64,000 nt of DNA, taken from contig CP125275.1 in the NCBI GenBank assembly GCA_031674855.1, forward strand, positions 1-64,000, written 5' to 3'. The notes under the pieces are model-generated. The model ran no database searches. It saw only the letters and a list, made by a program, of their open reading frames with translations, and was not told where the DNA came from. Below, piece by piece: positions 1-10,150 of this stretch (position 1 is its first letter; the number at the start of each line of letters is the position of its first letter). The translations under genes were made by a program, and so were the position numbers. The DNA is from CGIF01 sp031674855 (lineage in GTDB: Bacteria > Bacillota_I > Bacilli_A > Mycoplasmatales > CGIF01).

Positions 1-402
1 TTCTAAACTAGTTAAATTGACCAAAGAACTAAAAACCACTAGATCAGTTGGTTCGAGCTTATTATTGTACAACTTTAATTCAGCGCAAGTTTGAGGATTT
101 AAAACTGAGTAATCAAAAGAAATTAATTGATTTCTACTACAATCTATTCTTCTTAATTTATTATTAGGAGACAAAATTAGCTTGCTCAATTGATTACCTG
201 AACAACTTAAATATTCTAAATTAATGAAATCAGATAAATCTAGGATTCCGGCTAGGCTTTTGCGACTTAAATCTAATTTAATAATTTCATTTCTTCTTTT
301 GCCTTGATTATTAGGAGCGTTTCTTAATTCTTCACTATCATCAATAATACAAACTCCATTTTTAGGATAATTTTCTTCTAAATATTCGCTCGCTAAGACC
401 AT
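1..402 (-). CDS. LRR protein, N-terminal part (runs off left edge)
   Basis: Open frame from an ATG at 400-402 leftward to the window edge, 134 codons seen. After a short lead-in (MVLASEYLEENYPKNG) it has leucine-rich repeats of bacterial type: 'LDLSDFINLEYLSCSGNQL', then two more LxxLxCxxNxL-like units. The lead-in and first repeat match the broken gene at 3066-3739 and the gene at 63140-64000, so these form one family. The stop of the upstream LRR membrane protein lies 12 bases away, so the two are probably co-transcribed. LRR folds usually bind proteins; the partner is unknown. The C-terminus is not visible. Confidence 0.8.
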   Translation of the reverse strand, partial: MVLASEYLEENYPKNGVCIIDDSEELRNAPNNQGKRRNEIIKLDLSRKSLAGILDLSDFINLEYLSCSGNQLSKLILSPNNKLRRIDCSRNQLISFDYSVLNPQTCAELKLYNNKLEPTDLVVFSSLVNLTSLE

Positions 403-414
403 ATTTTTATTAAG

Positions 415-2724
415 TTAATTTTTTGCTTTTTTATTAATTTGTCTGTTTAAATCTCATTTCACCAACTTTTTAATTAAGAAATAACCTATTGTTGAGGTTA
501 AAAGAAAAATAACTCCTAAGCCAATTATTCAAGGTCAAATATTCTGATTAGCAACAACTTCTAACTGCTCACCTTTGGCCAATCTAGTCAATTGAGCTTG
601 TAAGTGAGGAGATAATAATTCTCAAAAAGGCATGATCTTTTCCAGCTCATCAGCTAACTTTCCCTTATTCATTTGTTTATGATTAGCAATTAATTCCTCA
701 ACATGATTATTTAGCCGAGTGGTAAAAATTACTCCAAATTCATCATTAGTTGCTTGGTCTAATGAATTAAAGACAAATTGCATCGAGCTACCCGAAAAGA
801 TATCTAGAAAATCTTGAAAAGGGATATTTTTTTGGTTTTTTATCCGATTTAACAATAATTTTACTTGATCGTTGATTTTTTCCTTTCTTTCTGAACTTTG
901 CTTATCTTCTTCCAAATCTTCATTAAATTCCTCTTGATAACCCTTTTCATTTTCTTCTAGGTTGCCTCATTCGATGCCACCATCTCAGTTATGATTATCA
1001 ATAATAGTAAGATTAGGATTATTGAATTGCTGGGGATCATACCAAGCATCGTGCTTCATTTTGTTATGAGCATAACGCAGAGTAGTTAAGTTGGGGCAAT
1101 TTGTAATTAAAAGATAAGAAAGGGAGTTATTTCCAACATTGATTTTATATCCTTGAAAACCATCAATAATCATAATACCAGTTAGATTTTTGTTAGTGAT
1201 AGTAATCTCTGGCCTCCGACCATACTTGCCTTTTAGTAAGTCACGGTAATTATTTTTTTCTTTTAATTGAGAAGGATTAGTGATAATTGGTTCTTGATCA
1301 TTTACAATTGAACTTTGATTAGTAATTCCTAACTCTTTCGTTTCTCTTTTCTCTTGCAATCTTTCAATTCCCCCGCCATACTCAGGATCATCATAAATAT
1401 TGGCTTTTTCATTATCAAGATGGAGACTGACTAAGTTAGGAAAGCGAGTTTTGTCTTCCCAAAATTTAGGATCATATCAAGGTTCGGTTTCATAATCACG
1501 TTCGGGTTTAACTAGTTTGGTTTTAGTTACTGTACGATAATTATTAAGAAGGGTTGGATCTGCTTCAATTTGTTTTAATAGATCTTTGTGTTGGTCATGG
1601 GTGAGATAATACTTAGTTGATGTTTGTTTTTTTTTTTTTTTTGGTTCTTCGTCTGAATTTTCTATCTCATCATCATCTGATTCACAATCAGAATCTATCT
1701 CATCATCATCTGATTCACAATCAGAATCTATCTCATCATCATCTGATTCACAATCAGAATCAGCCATTTTGATAAAAATTCCCCCTTCTACTGGTTCAGC
1801 ATCTAACATGAGTTGTTCTTGACCATCGACTAAATCAGGTTCTTCATCCATTCAGCCTCCAATTACTCCTTTTAGAGAACGACAACCGTTCACATTAAGA
1901 CTATTGATGTTTGATTTAGAAAAGTTTAATCTTTCTAAACTAGTGCAACCCGAGAAGTCGGCGTTGAGGGAAAAACCATCTTTAAGTTCGCTAAGTTCGC
2001 TTTTAAGAAAAAAAACCTCTTTACACGAAACATCTTTTAAGTTAGTTAAACCGCTACAATCTAAATTGGTGATGTTATTTTCCGCCACATCCAAAACTTC
2101 TAAGCTGTCACATCCTTGAACATTTATTGATAAATCAAAAAATTGATTAGCGGCCGCCAAAACTCTTAATTTTTTATTTTTTGAACAATCTAAATTAATC
2201 AAAAGACATTCAAAACAATAAAATTCTTCTAAATTATTCAAGTTCTCAAGTCCAATAATTTTTCTTAAAGATTTATTTTTACTAACGGTTAAATTTTCTA
2301 ATAAAGGAGTATTAGTTAAATCTAATTCTTTCAATTTATTACCAGATAAGTTTAATATCTCCAATTTAGGAGCATTAATTTCTACTGTCTTTAATTGACG
2401 ATTAAGAGCATATAATTCCTTTAAATTAGGATAATCTTGGATTACTAATTTATTATCCTCAACGCTTCCGGCTATTTCTAAGTGAGTAACTTGATTTTTA
2501 TCAATCGTAGCTTCTCAGTCAGTAAAAGATTGGTTGCCTTGATAGGTTTTAGTATGACTTTCACCTTCTCTTTTTTCTACTTCTTCATCGCTAAGGTGTT
2601 CGGTGTTTAGTTTTTGTTGTCAGTAAATTAATAATCGCTGTTGTTGGGGAGTTATTTCTGGTTTGGCTTCAATTTCAGCGATTTTTTGTCGAGCAATTTC
2701 TTTTTGAGTATTTTTTTGGTTCAC
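415..2724 (-). CDS. LRR protein with acidic tandem repeat and C-terminal membrane anchor
   Basis: About 769 residues, read through several UGA-Trp codons in one frame. Order: charged N-terminal helix, LRR block (about residues 90-290, e.g. 'LEILNLSGNKLKELDLTN'), a three-fold acidic repeat DSDCESDDDEI, a Lys run, a second LRR-like block ('ITITNKNLTGIMIIDG'), a helical region, and one hydrophobic segment near the end (IIGLGVIFLLTSTIGYFLI) followed by basic residues. This is a tail anchor with most of the protein on one side of the membrane. The paralogue at 61007-63110 has the same layout plus an N-terminal CxxC domain missing here, so this gene may be 5'-truncated. The GTG start at 2722-2724 is a guess; the frame is open back to a TAA at 2785. 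A host- or surface-facing role is inference. Confidence 0.75.
1661..1759 (-). repeat. Three tandem copies of a 33-bp unit
   Basis: Exact 33-bp unit repeated three times in frame, encoding DSDCESDDDEI x3. It lies next to a run of 14 or more T on the plus strand (the poly-Lys stretch). Units of a multiple of three allow copy-number change without frame loss. Confidence 0.9.
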
Positions 2725-2794
2725 AGAAAAATTAAATTTACCAAAAAGATTGAATTCAGTTCTCTCTCTCTGATTTGTACTTGTTTATTTTATT

Positions 2795-3011
2795 CTATAA
2801 ATAAAATTTTACTTCTTCGCCAGTATAGTATTTAACTTTACCTTGTTTTTTTTTGGCTAGATAATTTTCAAACATCGCGAATATCCTCCATATCCTCTAA
2901 ATATCTAATTAAATCTTCGCGAACATGAAAAATTTTGGGTTTTTTAGTAGTTTGCTTTAAATGATTTAGTTATTAATCTAATTCTTTGGGCAAATTAATA
3001 TTAACACTCAT
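2795..3011 (-). pseudogene. Broken RHH-type antitoxin (RelB/DUF6290-like)
   Basis: Starts MSVNINLPKELD at 3011, then hits TAA. The reading resumes in another frame as a ribbon-helix-helix antitoxin body (KKPKIFHVREDLIRYLEDME) and shifts again to end GKVKYYTGEEVKFYL. The order of ribbon, 'REDL..YLED' helix and 'GK....EEVK' tail is typical of small RelB-like antitoxins. At least two frame disruptions make it non-functional. No toxin gene is adjacent; a RelE-like fragment survives at 60616-60822. Confidence 0.65.
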
Positions 3012-3065
3012 GATATGCTAAATTTTAACTAATTAATCTTTTTGTATTTATTTCTTTTTTACTTG

Positions 3066-3739
3066 CTATTTATGAAGAATTTCAATTTGTGCTTGTCGAA
3101 TTAACTCTTGATTATCATTTCTTCAAGCTTGATAATCATAACGGGTTCTTCCTCGATCATCAGTTTTTCCATAACCTAATAATTTAGATTCTATTTGAGG
3201 ACAAGCAAAACAATAAAAGTCTTCTAAAATTGCTGGTAAGTTTTCTAAGTCATTGTTAAGATTAGTATTAAAAGTAACATAGAATAATCTCAATTTCTTT
3301 AAGGGTTGTAATTTTTTTAAGTCTCCTTTTAAAGAAATGATATGAGGAAGTCCTGCTCTAGATAAAGCTCTTCTAAATTAATTAAGTGACTAAAAACATC
3401 TAGTTCATAAGGTGGAAGACTATGAATTTTACCAACACTTAAAACAGTCAAAGTTTCGGTTGGCAGTTGAGAAACAAAAGATAGATTTGTTAGTTTGTTC
3501 CCATAGCAACGAATTATTCTTAGTTTAGAACAATTATTTAAGAAAAAAGAAGTAAGATTATTTCATTCACAACTTAATTCTTCTAAATTGATAAAATCAG
3601 CTAAGTTTAGATGTCCTTGTAATTTCTTCCAATGCTGTTTATTTTTGTGATGCCGAAAACCACTATTTTCTATTTTAATTACTTCCTTTCTTTGTTCTTT
3701 AGGATAGTTTTTATTTAATCATCATTCAGTATTTACCAT
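3066..3739 (-). pseudogene. LRR family gene with a frameshift
   Basis: Starts ATG at 3737-3739: MVNTEWWLNKNYPKEQRKEV, then LRRs including 'LNLADFINLEELSCEWNNL'. In the first frame the protein ends soon after 'LEELYL'. In the next frame the repeat continues (LSRAGLPHIISLKGDLKKL) to TAG at 3066-3068, ending QELIRQAQIEILHK. One frameshift near 3355-3370 explains both halves. Same family as the genes at 1-402 and 63140-64000. It could be a pseudogene, a phase-variable gene or a sequencing error. Confidence 0.65.
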
Positions 3740-3746
3740 AATAATT

Positions 3747-4646
3747 TTATTGATTATAAGAAGGTGGTAATACTTCTATTTGAGTTACTTGTTGAACCTC
3801 ACTAATCTTCTTCTCCAAATGATTTATTTGGTGTTGTAAAAGAAGAAGTTTTTGAAGTTCATTATCATTTATTTTATCTGATAGACTTTGTTTGGCTTTG
3901 TCGCTAATTAAACTTTTATCAGAAGTGATAAGTAAAATATCTAAATAACCATGGAGATTTTCTTTTAATTTGCTTTTAGTATCTTTAATTAACCGAGTTA
4001 ATTCTGACTTTTTAATTTCTAATAATTCACTGCTAATCTCTTCTAATTCTTCCTTTAAAGATTGATTTTGTGAGTTTATTTCCTTCAATTTGTTTTCTAA
4101 TTCAAAAAGATGTTCAAACTCGAATTGGGTTAGTCTGATAGTAGCTTTAATATACTTGGATTCAATAATCGATTGTAGAAACTCCAAAGCCTCTTGACTA
4201 GTTACTTTGCCATGACCATCTTTAACAAAAAGTTTATTAGCATCACGAAGGTATTTAGTTAATTGAATAATATTTTCTATATAAAATCACTCATTGATTT
4301 CTATATCTTTAATTAAAGTTTTTTCTTTATTCTTCCCGTCCGCTTTACCTCCGTGTCTATAAAGAAAAAAAATCTTATCACTTTGAGTGTATTTTTTGAA
4401 GCCGTTAAGAATTTCCTCATTCTTAAATGATTTATCACAGGCATTATTACCCCAATATTTTCCTTCATTATATGGTTTTTCTTCTAACTCATTAGCGTTT
4501 GTCATCATTGGTATTCTATTAGAATTATTAGTTTGATATTCTTTATCTCAATCATTACCAACTTCTATCTTATTCCAATACTTACTAGGAATATTTTTAA
4601 GTGGTATTCTGATTTCAATAAGTTTTTCTTGGGAATTGTTTGTCAT
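3747..4646 (-). CDS. Coiled-coil protein ending in a PPSY motif
   Basis: 299 residues from ATG at 4644-4646, read through two UGA-Trp codons. The N-terminal half is a mixed region of no recognised family (short Trp/Tyr-rich motifs such as KYWNKIEVGNDWDKEY). From about residue 165 it is long amphipathic coiled coil (LENKLKEINSQNQSLKEELE, then heptads to the end). The C-terminus reads TQIEVLPPSYNQ. A paralogue inside the mobile element (35738-36940) shares the coiled coil and the ending TQIEVLPPSYN. It lies 7 bases upstream of the broken LRR gene, same strand. Function unknown. Confidence 0.75.
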
Positions 4647-4728
4647 GTTTTTTAATCAAGCATTACTTCCGTTGTTCAATCAAAGCGTAAGTTTTAGTTA
4701 CTTCTTTAACTTCTTTGACTAATAGTTC

Positions 4729-5193
4729 TTATTTTATCTTAGTATTCTCAGCTAAAAGTCTGTTATTTTCTTCTAGAAGAGTATTATTTTTTTGATTTAA
4801 ACTAATAATTGTTCTTAATAATTCATTGGTTTCTTCACTTTTTGTTTTAGTTGTTAGATTTAAAGTATCTTTTAAACTTTGAATATTAACTTCTAGTCTT
4901 TCTAATTCTGGTTCTAAAACATAACTTCTATAGCCTTTTATTTTGATTTTTTTTATTGCTTTGGAACAATCTTCGCAAAAAATTCCAGTTACTTTTTTGT
5001 GAGGGTTTTCGCCTTGATATTGATAACTATATCCATATCCTTGTTTTCTTTTTTCTTCAGCAGCAGTTTTTTCTTTTTCTCAAGTTAAATATTTGTTCAT
5101 TTGTTCTTGAGGAAAAAATGCTTTATCTGTTTCAACATTGGCATAAAAATCAAATTTTGTTTCTTTTTGATTATTGTTGTGGTAAATTTCCAC
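4729..5193 (-). CDS. CxxC/coiled-coil protein, 5' end uncertain
   Basis: About 154 residues ending at TAA 4729-4731. A first CNNC pair is encoded at 5197-5208, just after an in-frame TAA, and a second (FCEDCSKAI) follows about 70 residues later. Together they would make a split zinc-binding domain. The rest is coiled coil (LLEENNRLLAENTKIK). The frame opens immediately before the first CxxC with no ATG. The only in-frame start is a GTG at 5191-5193 that would exclude that CxxC, so the gene is likely truncated. The paralogue at 61007 has a similar CEFC...C N-terminal zinc domain. Confidence 0.45.
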
Positions 5194-5234
5194 TCTGCAA
5201 TTATTACATTAACCATAATGTTTATATATTGTAA

Positions 5235-5783
5235 ATTTTTATATTATTTTTAAAAAAATAAGACTAATTATTCAAGAATTAATTATCTATTTTCATATCT
5301 GTCTACAACAGCCAAAAATCTCGCTTCGATTTCCGCAACTTTTTTTTGAATTTGGGAAATTCTTCTTTAATTTTCCGAAGTTGTTCGGCGGTGAGATTTT
5401 TACCTCACGTATTCTAATATTTTTCTACCTAATCCTTCAAATTTTTGTTCAGTAGTTTCTTTGTTGGAAGTCGTATTAATTTTTTTTTATATATTTATAT
5501 ATAAATTTTTAAAGAACTTGTTGAGAAATTATTAAATAAAAATTTTTTAATTCAGTTTATTTATTATAAAAATTAAAACTCTCTCCTCTCTTGTAGCGAT
5601 TGGTATTGAATTTCTTCATATTTAAAGAAGACTTTTAAATCTTCTTCTAGAGTAGTTATTTTCTTTCATGAAACCTAAAATTTTATTCAAATTAGCCATA
5701 AAAGATATCTTGGATAATTGAATATAAACTGTTTCTAATTTCCATAAATCTTTGCTTTTCGAGTTAGAAAAAAGACTTGATTC
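5235..5783 (-). other. Gene-free stretch with decayed coiled-coil remnants
   Basis: No intact gene. Minus-strand fragments in different frames resemble coiled-coil genes: KFEGLGRKILEYV near 5400-5460, LTAEQLRKIKEEF and VAEIEARFLAVVDRYENR at 5285-5400, and TLEEDLKVFFKYEEIQYQSL at 5585-5660. They look like a dead member of the neighbouring coiled-coil family. The rest is AT-rich. Confidence 0.4.
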
Positions 5784-6446
5784 TTACAAACTCTCTATCA
5801 CTCTTAACAAATTTTGTTGGACTTCTCCATTAAAAACTTCTTCTTTTTTGTTAATATCTAAACGAATTATAGAAGCCACAGAACCTCGATTATCAGCTAA
5901 AAACTTTTTGATTATCAACTCAGTGCTTTTTAAATGATGTCCAATAATAAAGTCACTGAATTTTTTGACATCTTCCAGCGAAAATTGATATTGATTACTA
6001 CAAGGACAGGAAATTTTATCTCCTGCTTTAATCATTTCTTCTTTTTTGTGAATTGTTTCACAAAGCGGACAAATTAAATAATCTTTTTGTATATCCAATA
6101 TTAATTCGTAATTAGAAATACTTAAGAGAACAATATTATCTATTTTTTTTCCTTCTTGAGCTAACTCATTAGTTAAGGAATCAAATTGTTGTTGACTATT
6201 AGGATAATTAACTAAAATCAATCTAGAATTGAAGTTGTTTTGAATAAAATTTTTAATCTGAAAACTGTAGTCAAACTCTGTTAATTTGCATGCTTCCTCA
6301 TAACTCAACCCAACAGCACTTTGCTCTTTCAGTAAATTTTTTTTTAATTCCCCCATATCAAAAAAAGCTTCTTTTTCAGTTTTTGTGAAATTAAACTTAT
6401 TGATAATAGGAGGAAATAATAATAGAATGATTTTTTTTACCTCCAT
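5784..6446 (-). CDS. adk: Degenerate adenylate-kinase-like protein (P-loop lost)
   Basis: 220 residues immediately after secY, the usual place of adk in spc operons. Family features survive: an N-terminal strand IILLL, 'FFDMGELKKNLLKEQSAVG' where the NMP-binding helix lies, 'RLILVNYPNSQQQFDSL' in place of GFxLDGFPRTxxQA, and a lid-like zinc knuckle CPLC...CPC. The nucleotide-binding loop GxPGxGKGT is replaced by FPPIINKFNF, and the Arg of FPR is Asn. So it keeps the fold outline but lacks residues essential for phosphate transfer. It is an open 220-codon frame, so it may be retained as a non-catalytic protein or be newly decaying. A working kinase would have to be elsewhere. Confidence 0.65.
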   Translation of the reverse strand: MEVKKIILLLFPPIINKFNFTKTEKEAFFDMGELKKNLLKEQSAVGLSYEEACKLTEFDYSFQIKNFIQNNFNSRLILVNYPNSQQQFDSLTNELAQEGKKIDNIVLLSISNYELILDIQKDYLICPLCETIHKKEEMIKAGDKISCPCSNQYQFSLEDVKKFSDFIIGHHLKSTELIIKKFLADNRGSVASIIRLDINKKEEVFNGEVQQNLLRVIESL

Positions 6447-6462
6447 ATATTTTTGTAGACTG

Positions 6463-7791
6463 CTAGTTATTAGTTTTTATGTACTTGTATTTGGTTCTTA
6501 TCTGACGAAATAAATCGACTCCGATATTAACGCTACCAAATCAACTAGAGAAAGATAAAACTGGTGAAAAAGTTTTAAAAATATTATCAAATATTATATT
6601 GAAAAGCAAAATAATAAAATATCAAAAAAAGACTATTTTATTTATTACTTTTTTTAATAAATTTCGGGTTGCATTGCCAGGAGATAATCTATTTATGTAA
6701 ATTCCTTTGTTGCGTAAATCCTTGCTCATTTCTCCAGTTCTTCACGGGTCAGCCTTACGAACTTGCGTTCACACTAATAATAATCTTAAAAGAATAAAAA
6801 AGAAAAGAGCAGCTATAATCCAAATTTTTTTTTCTAAGAATCATTTTTTTAAATTTTCTCAATCAAAAATATACCTAGCATCACTAAGTATAAAAAAAGG
6901 ACCTCAAAATTTTCCACCCGCCATATTTTCATTGGCAAGAGCAGCACTCAAACTTCTCATATTTTCGCTTCTAGTTATATTAGCTCCTTTTATTTTTTCT
7001 CCTATATCTTTAGGATCACCTCAATTAACTTTAGCTCGACGCATAAGAATAAAGTTATATATTAAGCTAATGAATGAACCTAATTGAATAAAAGGCATGA
7101 AACTAAGACTTAAGCGAAAACCTAACTTGGCTCTTCTTTTTTTGAGTATTTTGCTATCCCGATTATAAAGAGTGTTAGTTTCAATTGGTGCTTCTCATTT
7201 TAAATTGATTATCCAAATAAAGAAAATGGTAATCAACATTAATAAAATCATTGGTTGGAAATTTTTTCAATTATCCTTGATTCATTTATAAGGAAGGAAT
7301 TCGGTTAGAAGTATCAAATTAAAACCGTTACAAACTCCATATTGATTCATCAACTGAACTAGAAGTTCCAACAAACAACAATTAATTACGGTAAAAATTA
7401 AAGCTAAAAACAAGATAACTCCTATATTATTTCCGGTGTTGCCTCAATAATTGAAAAAACCATACAATAAGGAACCAAAAAAGACAAACGCTCGATTGAT
7501 TCAAAATCGCCATTTTTTCAACTTAAGTTGATCCATTTTATCAGTATTCAACAAAGTAAAAAACAAGCCTAAAACAAAATTAACTTGCAAATGAACCTCG
7601 ACTCCCGAAAAAAATAAATTACTTTTAACAGGCAAATTACCTTGAGAGTCCCTTGACAATCATCCTATAGGTAAAGGAATTTTTCTAGCTCCCAAAAGAT
7701 AAACAAATAGACCTAATAAACTAGCCAAACAGGAAAAAAGAAAAACGTAATATTTTTGACTAATTCTCCTTTTTTTAATACTACTAGTCAT
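6463..7791 (-). CDS. secY: Protein translocase subunit SecY
   Basis: 442 residues when UGA is Trp; with the standard code the frame is cut many times. It forms the translocation pore with SecE/SecG and works with SecA (45517-47682). Multiple hydrophobic segments are seen. The C-terminal 'RLSPGNATRNLLKKV' block matches the IRPGxxT..YL motif of SecY before TM9-10. ATG at 7789-7791 lies 6 bases below the rplO stop, giving the classic rplO-secY order, with adk-like downstream. The sequence is rather divergent and lacks the usual cytosolic-loop consensus in places, but context and the C-terminal motif make the call firm. Confidence 0.88.
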
Positions 7792-7797
7792 GTTTTT

Positions 7798-8220
7798 TTA
7801 TTTAACTATTTCAAAATGACCACCGGCTTTAGTTATTTTTTCTTGAGCTTGTTTAGAAAAAGAAGCTGCTTTAATAGTCAGTTTTTTAGTTAATTCACCA
7901 CCTCCTAAAATTTTTCTCGGTAATTTTTCTTGCGAAAAATCTACTATTTGGTCATTAACTATCCCTTTGTCATTTTGTAAGTTGTTTAAGTTAATTATTT
8001 GATAAGAGATTTTTTTATCCTTAATAAAGCCACCTCCACGTTTCGGAAAACGACGAAAAACTGGTGTTTGTCCCCCTTCGAATCCTTTTCATTTTTTAGT
8101 TCGACTAACCCCCCCTGTTCGAGCAGTTTGTCCTTTGCCGCCCCGACCAGCAGTTTTATCACCACGACCGACTCGCTTACTTTTTTTTACTATGTTAACT
8201 AAATAATTATTAATAGTCAT
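7798..8220 (-). CDS. rplO: 50S ribosomal protein L15
   Basis: 140 residues from ATG at 8218-8220 to TAA at 7798-7800, near the normal length. Typical basic, Gly-rich N-terminus: KSKRVGRGDKTAGRGGKGQ. One UGA-Trp in 'TKKWKGFEGGQTP'. C-terminal 'AGGHFEIVK'. It overlaps the end of rpsE by 11 bases. No rpmD (L30) lies between rpsE and rplO. Confidence 0.95.
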
Positions 8221-8806
8221 ATCTTTTTCCAGTTAATTGATCAAGTGCTAAGAAAGCTGCATTAACGACGTTAAGTTTATTTCGACGAGAACCAATTATT
8301 TTAGCGCTTATATCTTTAATTCCTAAATATTTAAATAATTTGCTCAGATTTTCGCTGGCTTTAATACCACTACCTGGCGGAGTTGGTTTTAAAAAAAGCT
8401 TAGTAGCTTTATACTTAACAACTATATCACGAGGAATAGTTCTAGTATTAGCCGGAAAATAAGTTATTGCTTTTTTCTGAGCTTTGCGCAAAGATTTACG
8501 AAAGGCAGTCATCACTTCCTTGCCACCTGAATGAGCAAAAGCTACCGCGTTTTTTTCTTCGTCTTTCACCAAAACTAAACTAGTGAAACTAAATCTTCGA
8601 CCACCTTTAGTTACTTTTACCACTCTTTTATTGGTTAGCATTTCACTCTTGATATGAGGAGAACGTAACGGCCTTCTTTCTCTGTCAAATTTTCTGAAAG
8701 TTGGACTAGTTTTTATTTCTTTTTCACCTCCTAATTCTGCTTTATTTTCTTCAGAAGTAATATTCGCTGTCTCTGAGACTGATTGATTTTTTTCGATTTT
8801 CTCCAT
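8210..8806 (-). CDS. rpsE: 30S ribosomal protein S5
   Basis: 198 residues. A charged, low-complexity extension of about 50 residues precedes the S5 double-stranded RNA-binding core ('RVVKVTKGGRRFSFTSLVLV'). The C-terminal domain has 'VKYKATKLFLKPTPPGSGIK' and 'IGSRRNKLNVVNAAFLALD'. Start ATG overlaps the rplR stop (TAATG). Confidence 0.95.
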   Translation of the reverse strand: MEKIEKNQSVSETANITSEENKAELGGEKEIKTSPTFRKFDRERRPLRSPHIKSEMLTNKRVVKVTKGGRRFSFTSLVLVKDEEKNAVAFAHSGGKEVMTAFRKSLRKAQKKAITYFPANTRTIPRDIVVKYKATKLFLKPTPPGSGIKASENLSKLFKYLGIKDISAKIIGSRRNKLNVVNAAFLALDQLTGKRYDY

Positions 8807-9171
8807 TAAAAATTAATTCCTAATTCTCTTATTGTTTGGCAAAAAACTTTTATTTTGCCGTGATAAACTCGACCATTTCGATCAAAAATAATTTTATCAC
8901 TACCACCTTTTTTTAATTTATCAGCAAAATTTTCCCCCAATTTCTTAGCATGTGATTGACTTTTAAAGGAAAAATTATTATTTTCTCCTCTGAAATCCTC
9001 AGTAGTAGAAGCAAACAAAGTATGACTATTAATGTCATCAATAGCTTGTACTCTTAAGTAGCGATTTGATTCGCTTAAAACTACTCTTGGTATTGTTTGA
9101 GAACCTTTAATTAGCGAACTTCTATTTTTTCTGATTTTTCGACGAGACTTCTTATCAATGTGCATCTTCAT
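8806..9171 (-). CDS. rplR: 50S ribosomal protein L18
   Basis: 121 residues, normal size for L18, which binds 5S rRNA. The N-terminal basic part (KKSRRKIRKNRSS) and 'VVLSESNRYLRVQAIDD', then 'FDRNGRVYHGKIKVFCQTIR', match the family. It sits between rplF and rpsE, 3 bases from rplF. Confidence 0.93.
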   Translation of the reverse strand: MKMHIDKKSRRKIRKNRSSLIKGSQTIPRVVLSESNRYLRVQAIDDINSHTLFASTTEDFRGENNNFSFKSQSHAKKLGENFADKLKKGGSDKIIFDRNGRVYHGKIKVFCQTIRELGINF

Positions 9172-9174
9172 ATA

Positions 9175-9711
9175 TTATTTATTTAAAGATTTTCCAGCCT
9201 TTAATTTAATAGTTTCCTCCTCGCCAAGATAATAAATCCCTTTGGATTTTTTATAAATACTTGGTTTTCGCAAAGGTCGAATATCATTAGCTGCGAAACT
9301 AGCAACTTTTTGCTTATCCTTGCCTTTGATTATTATTTTACCGCCCTCAACTTTAACTTCTAATTCAGAAGGAATATTAACATTATTAACATGAGCTTTT
9401 CCTAATGAGAATTCTAACAATTTATCTTTCAGTAAAACTTTGTAACCTACTCCTTTCACTTCGATTACTTTCTCATGTCCGCTAACAACACCTTTTATCA
9501 TATTTGAAATCAAAGCGTTATAAGTTCCGGCTAAAGCTGAATTTTCAGACTTAGTAATTAATCCTTCTTCTCCTTTAGTTACTTCTAACTCAATAGGAAG
9601 CTTTAAATCTTCGCTTTTTCCTAATGGTCCTTCGGCAGAAACAACTCCTTCTCCTAAGTTAATTTTGACATTTTGTGGTATTGAAATAATCCGTTTAGCA
9701 ATTTTTGACAT
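9175..9711 (-). CDS. rplF: 50S ribosomal protein L6
   Basis: 178 residues, full length, with two L6 domains. Family stretches are 'GPLGKSEDLKLP', 'VIEVKGVGYKVLL' and the C-terminal 'ANDIRPLRKPSIYKKSKGI', close to the conserved IRxxRxPExYKGKGI. Confidence 0.96.
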   Translation of the reverse strand: MSKIAKRIISIPQNVKINLGEGVVSAEGPLGKSEDLKLPIELEVTKGEEGLITKSENSALAGTYNALISNMIKGVVSGHEKVIEVKGVGYKVLLKDKLLEFSLGKAHVNNVNIPSELEVKVEGGKIIIKGKDKQKVASFAANDIRPLRKPSIYKKSKGIYYLGEEETIKLKAGKSLNK

Positions 9712-9727
9712 AATTCCTGATTTAAAA

Positions 9728-10123
9728 CTAGTTATTAACTAATAAAAAAATAACTTTACCGCCTTGATTTTTAGCTAAAGCTTCACGATGAGTTAATAAT
9801 CCTTGGGAAGTGGAAATAAGATAAGTACCTCTACTCTGACAATTTTTTTTTATTTCTTTAGCTCTTAAGTGAATATGCTGAGAAGGTTTAGAAATCTTTT
9901 TTATTTGATGAATACGAGAATTGTCGTTATTGTATTTAATATCAACTTTAATACTTCGATTTTTTTCATCAAAATAACACTGAGATAAAAAATTACTTTC
10001 CTCTAATTTCTTACAAATTCGTCACTTAAACGAAGAATAAGGAAAAACAACTGTTTTATAATTCCTCATGTTAGCATTACGAATAGCAGTTAACATGTTA
10101 GCTACTGGATCTGATAAAGTCAT
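9728..10123 (-). CDS. rpsH: 30S ribosomal protein S8
   Basis: 131 residues from ATG 10121-10123 to TAG 9728-9730. Conserved start SDPVANMLTAIRNA; conserved C-terminal 'SRGTYLISTSQGLLTHREA' and 'GGKVIF'. One UGA-Trp (FKWRICKKL). Binds 16S rRNA helix 21. It overlaps nothing and lies 27 bases from rpsN. Confidence 0.95.
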
Positions 10124-10150
10124 ATTAATATTATTTTACTTAATTATATT

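Noticed and set aside
1904..2119. 71-codon plus-strand ORF
   Set aside because: Shadow of the LRR gene on the opposite strand.
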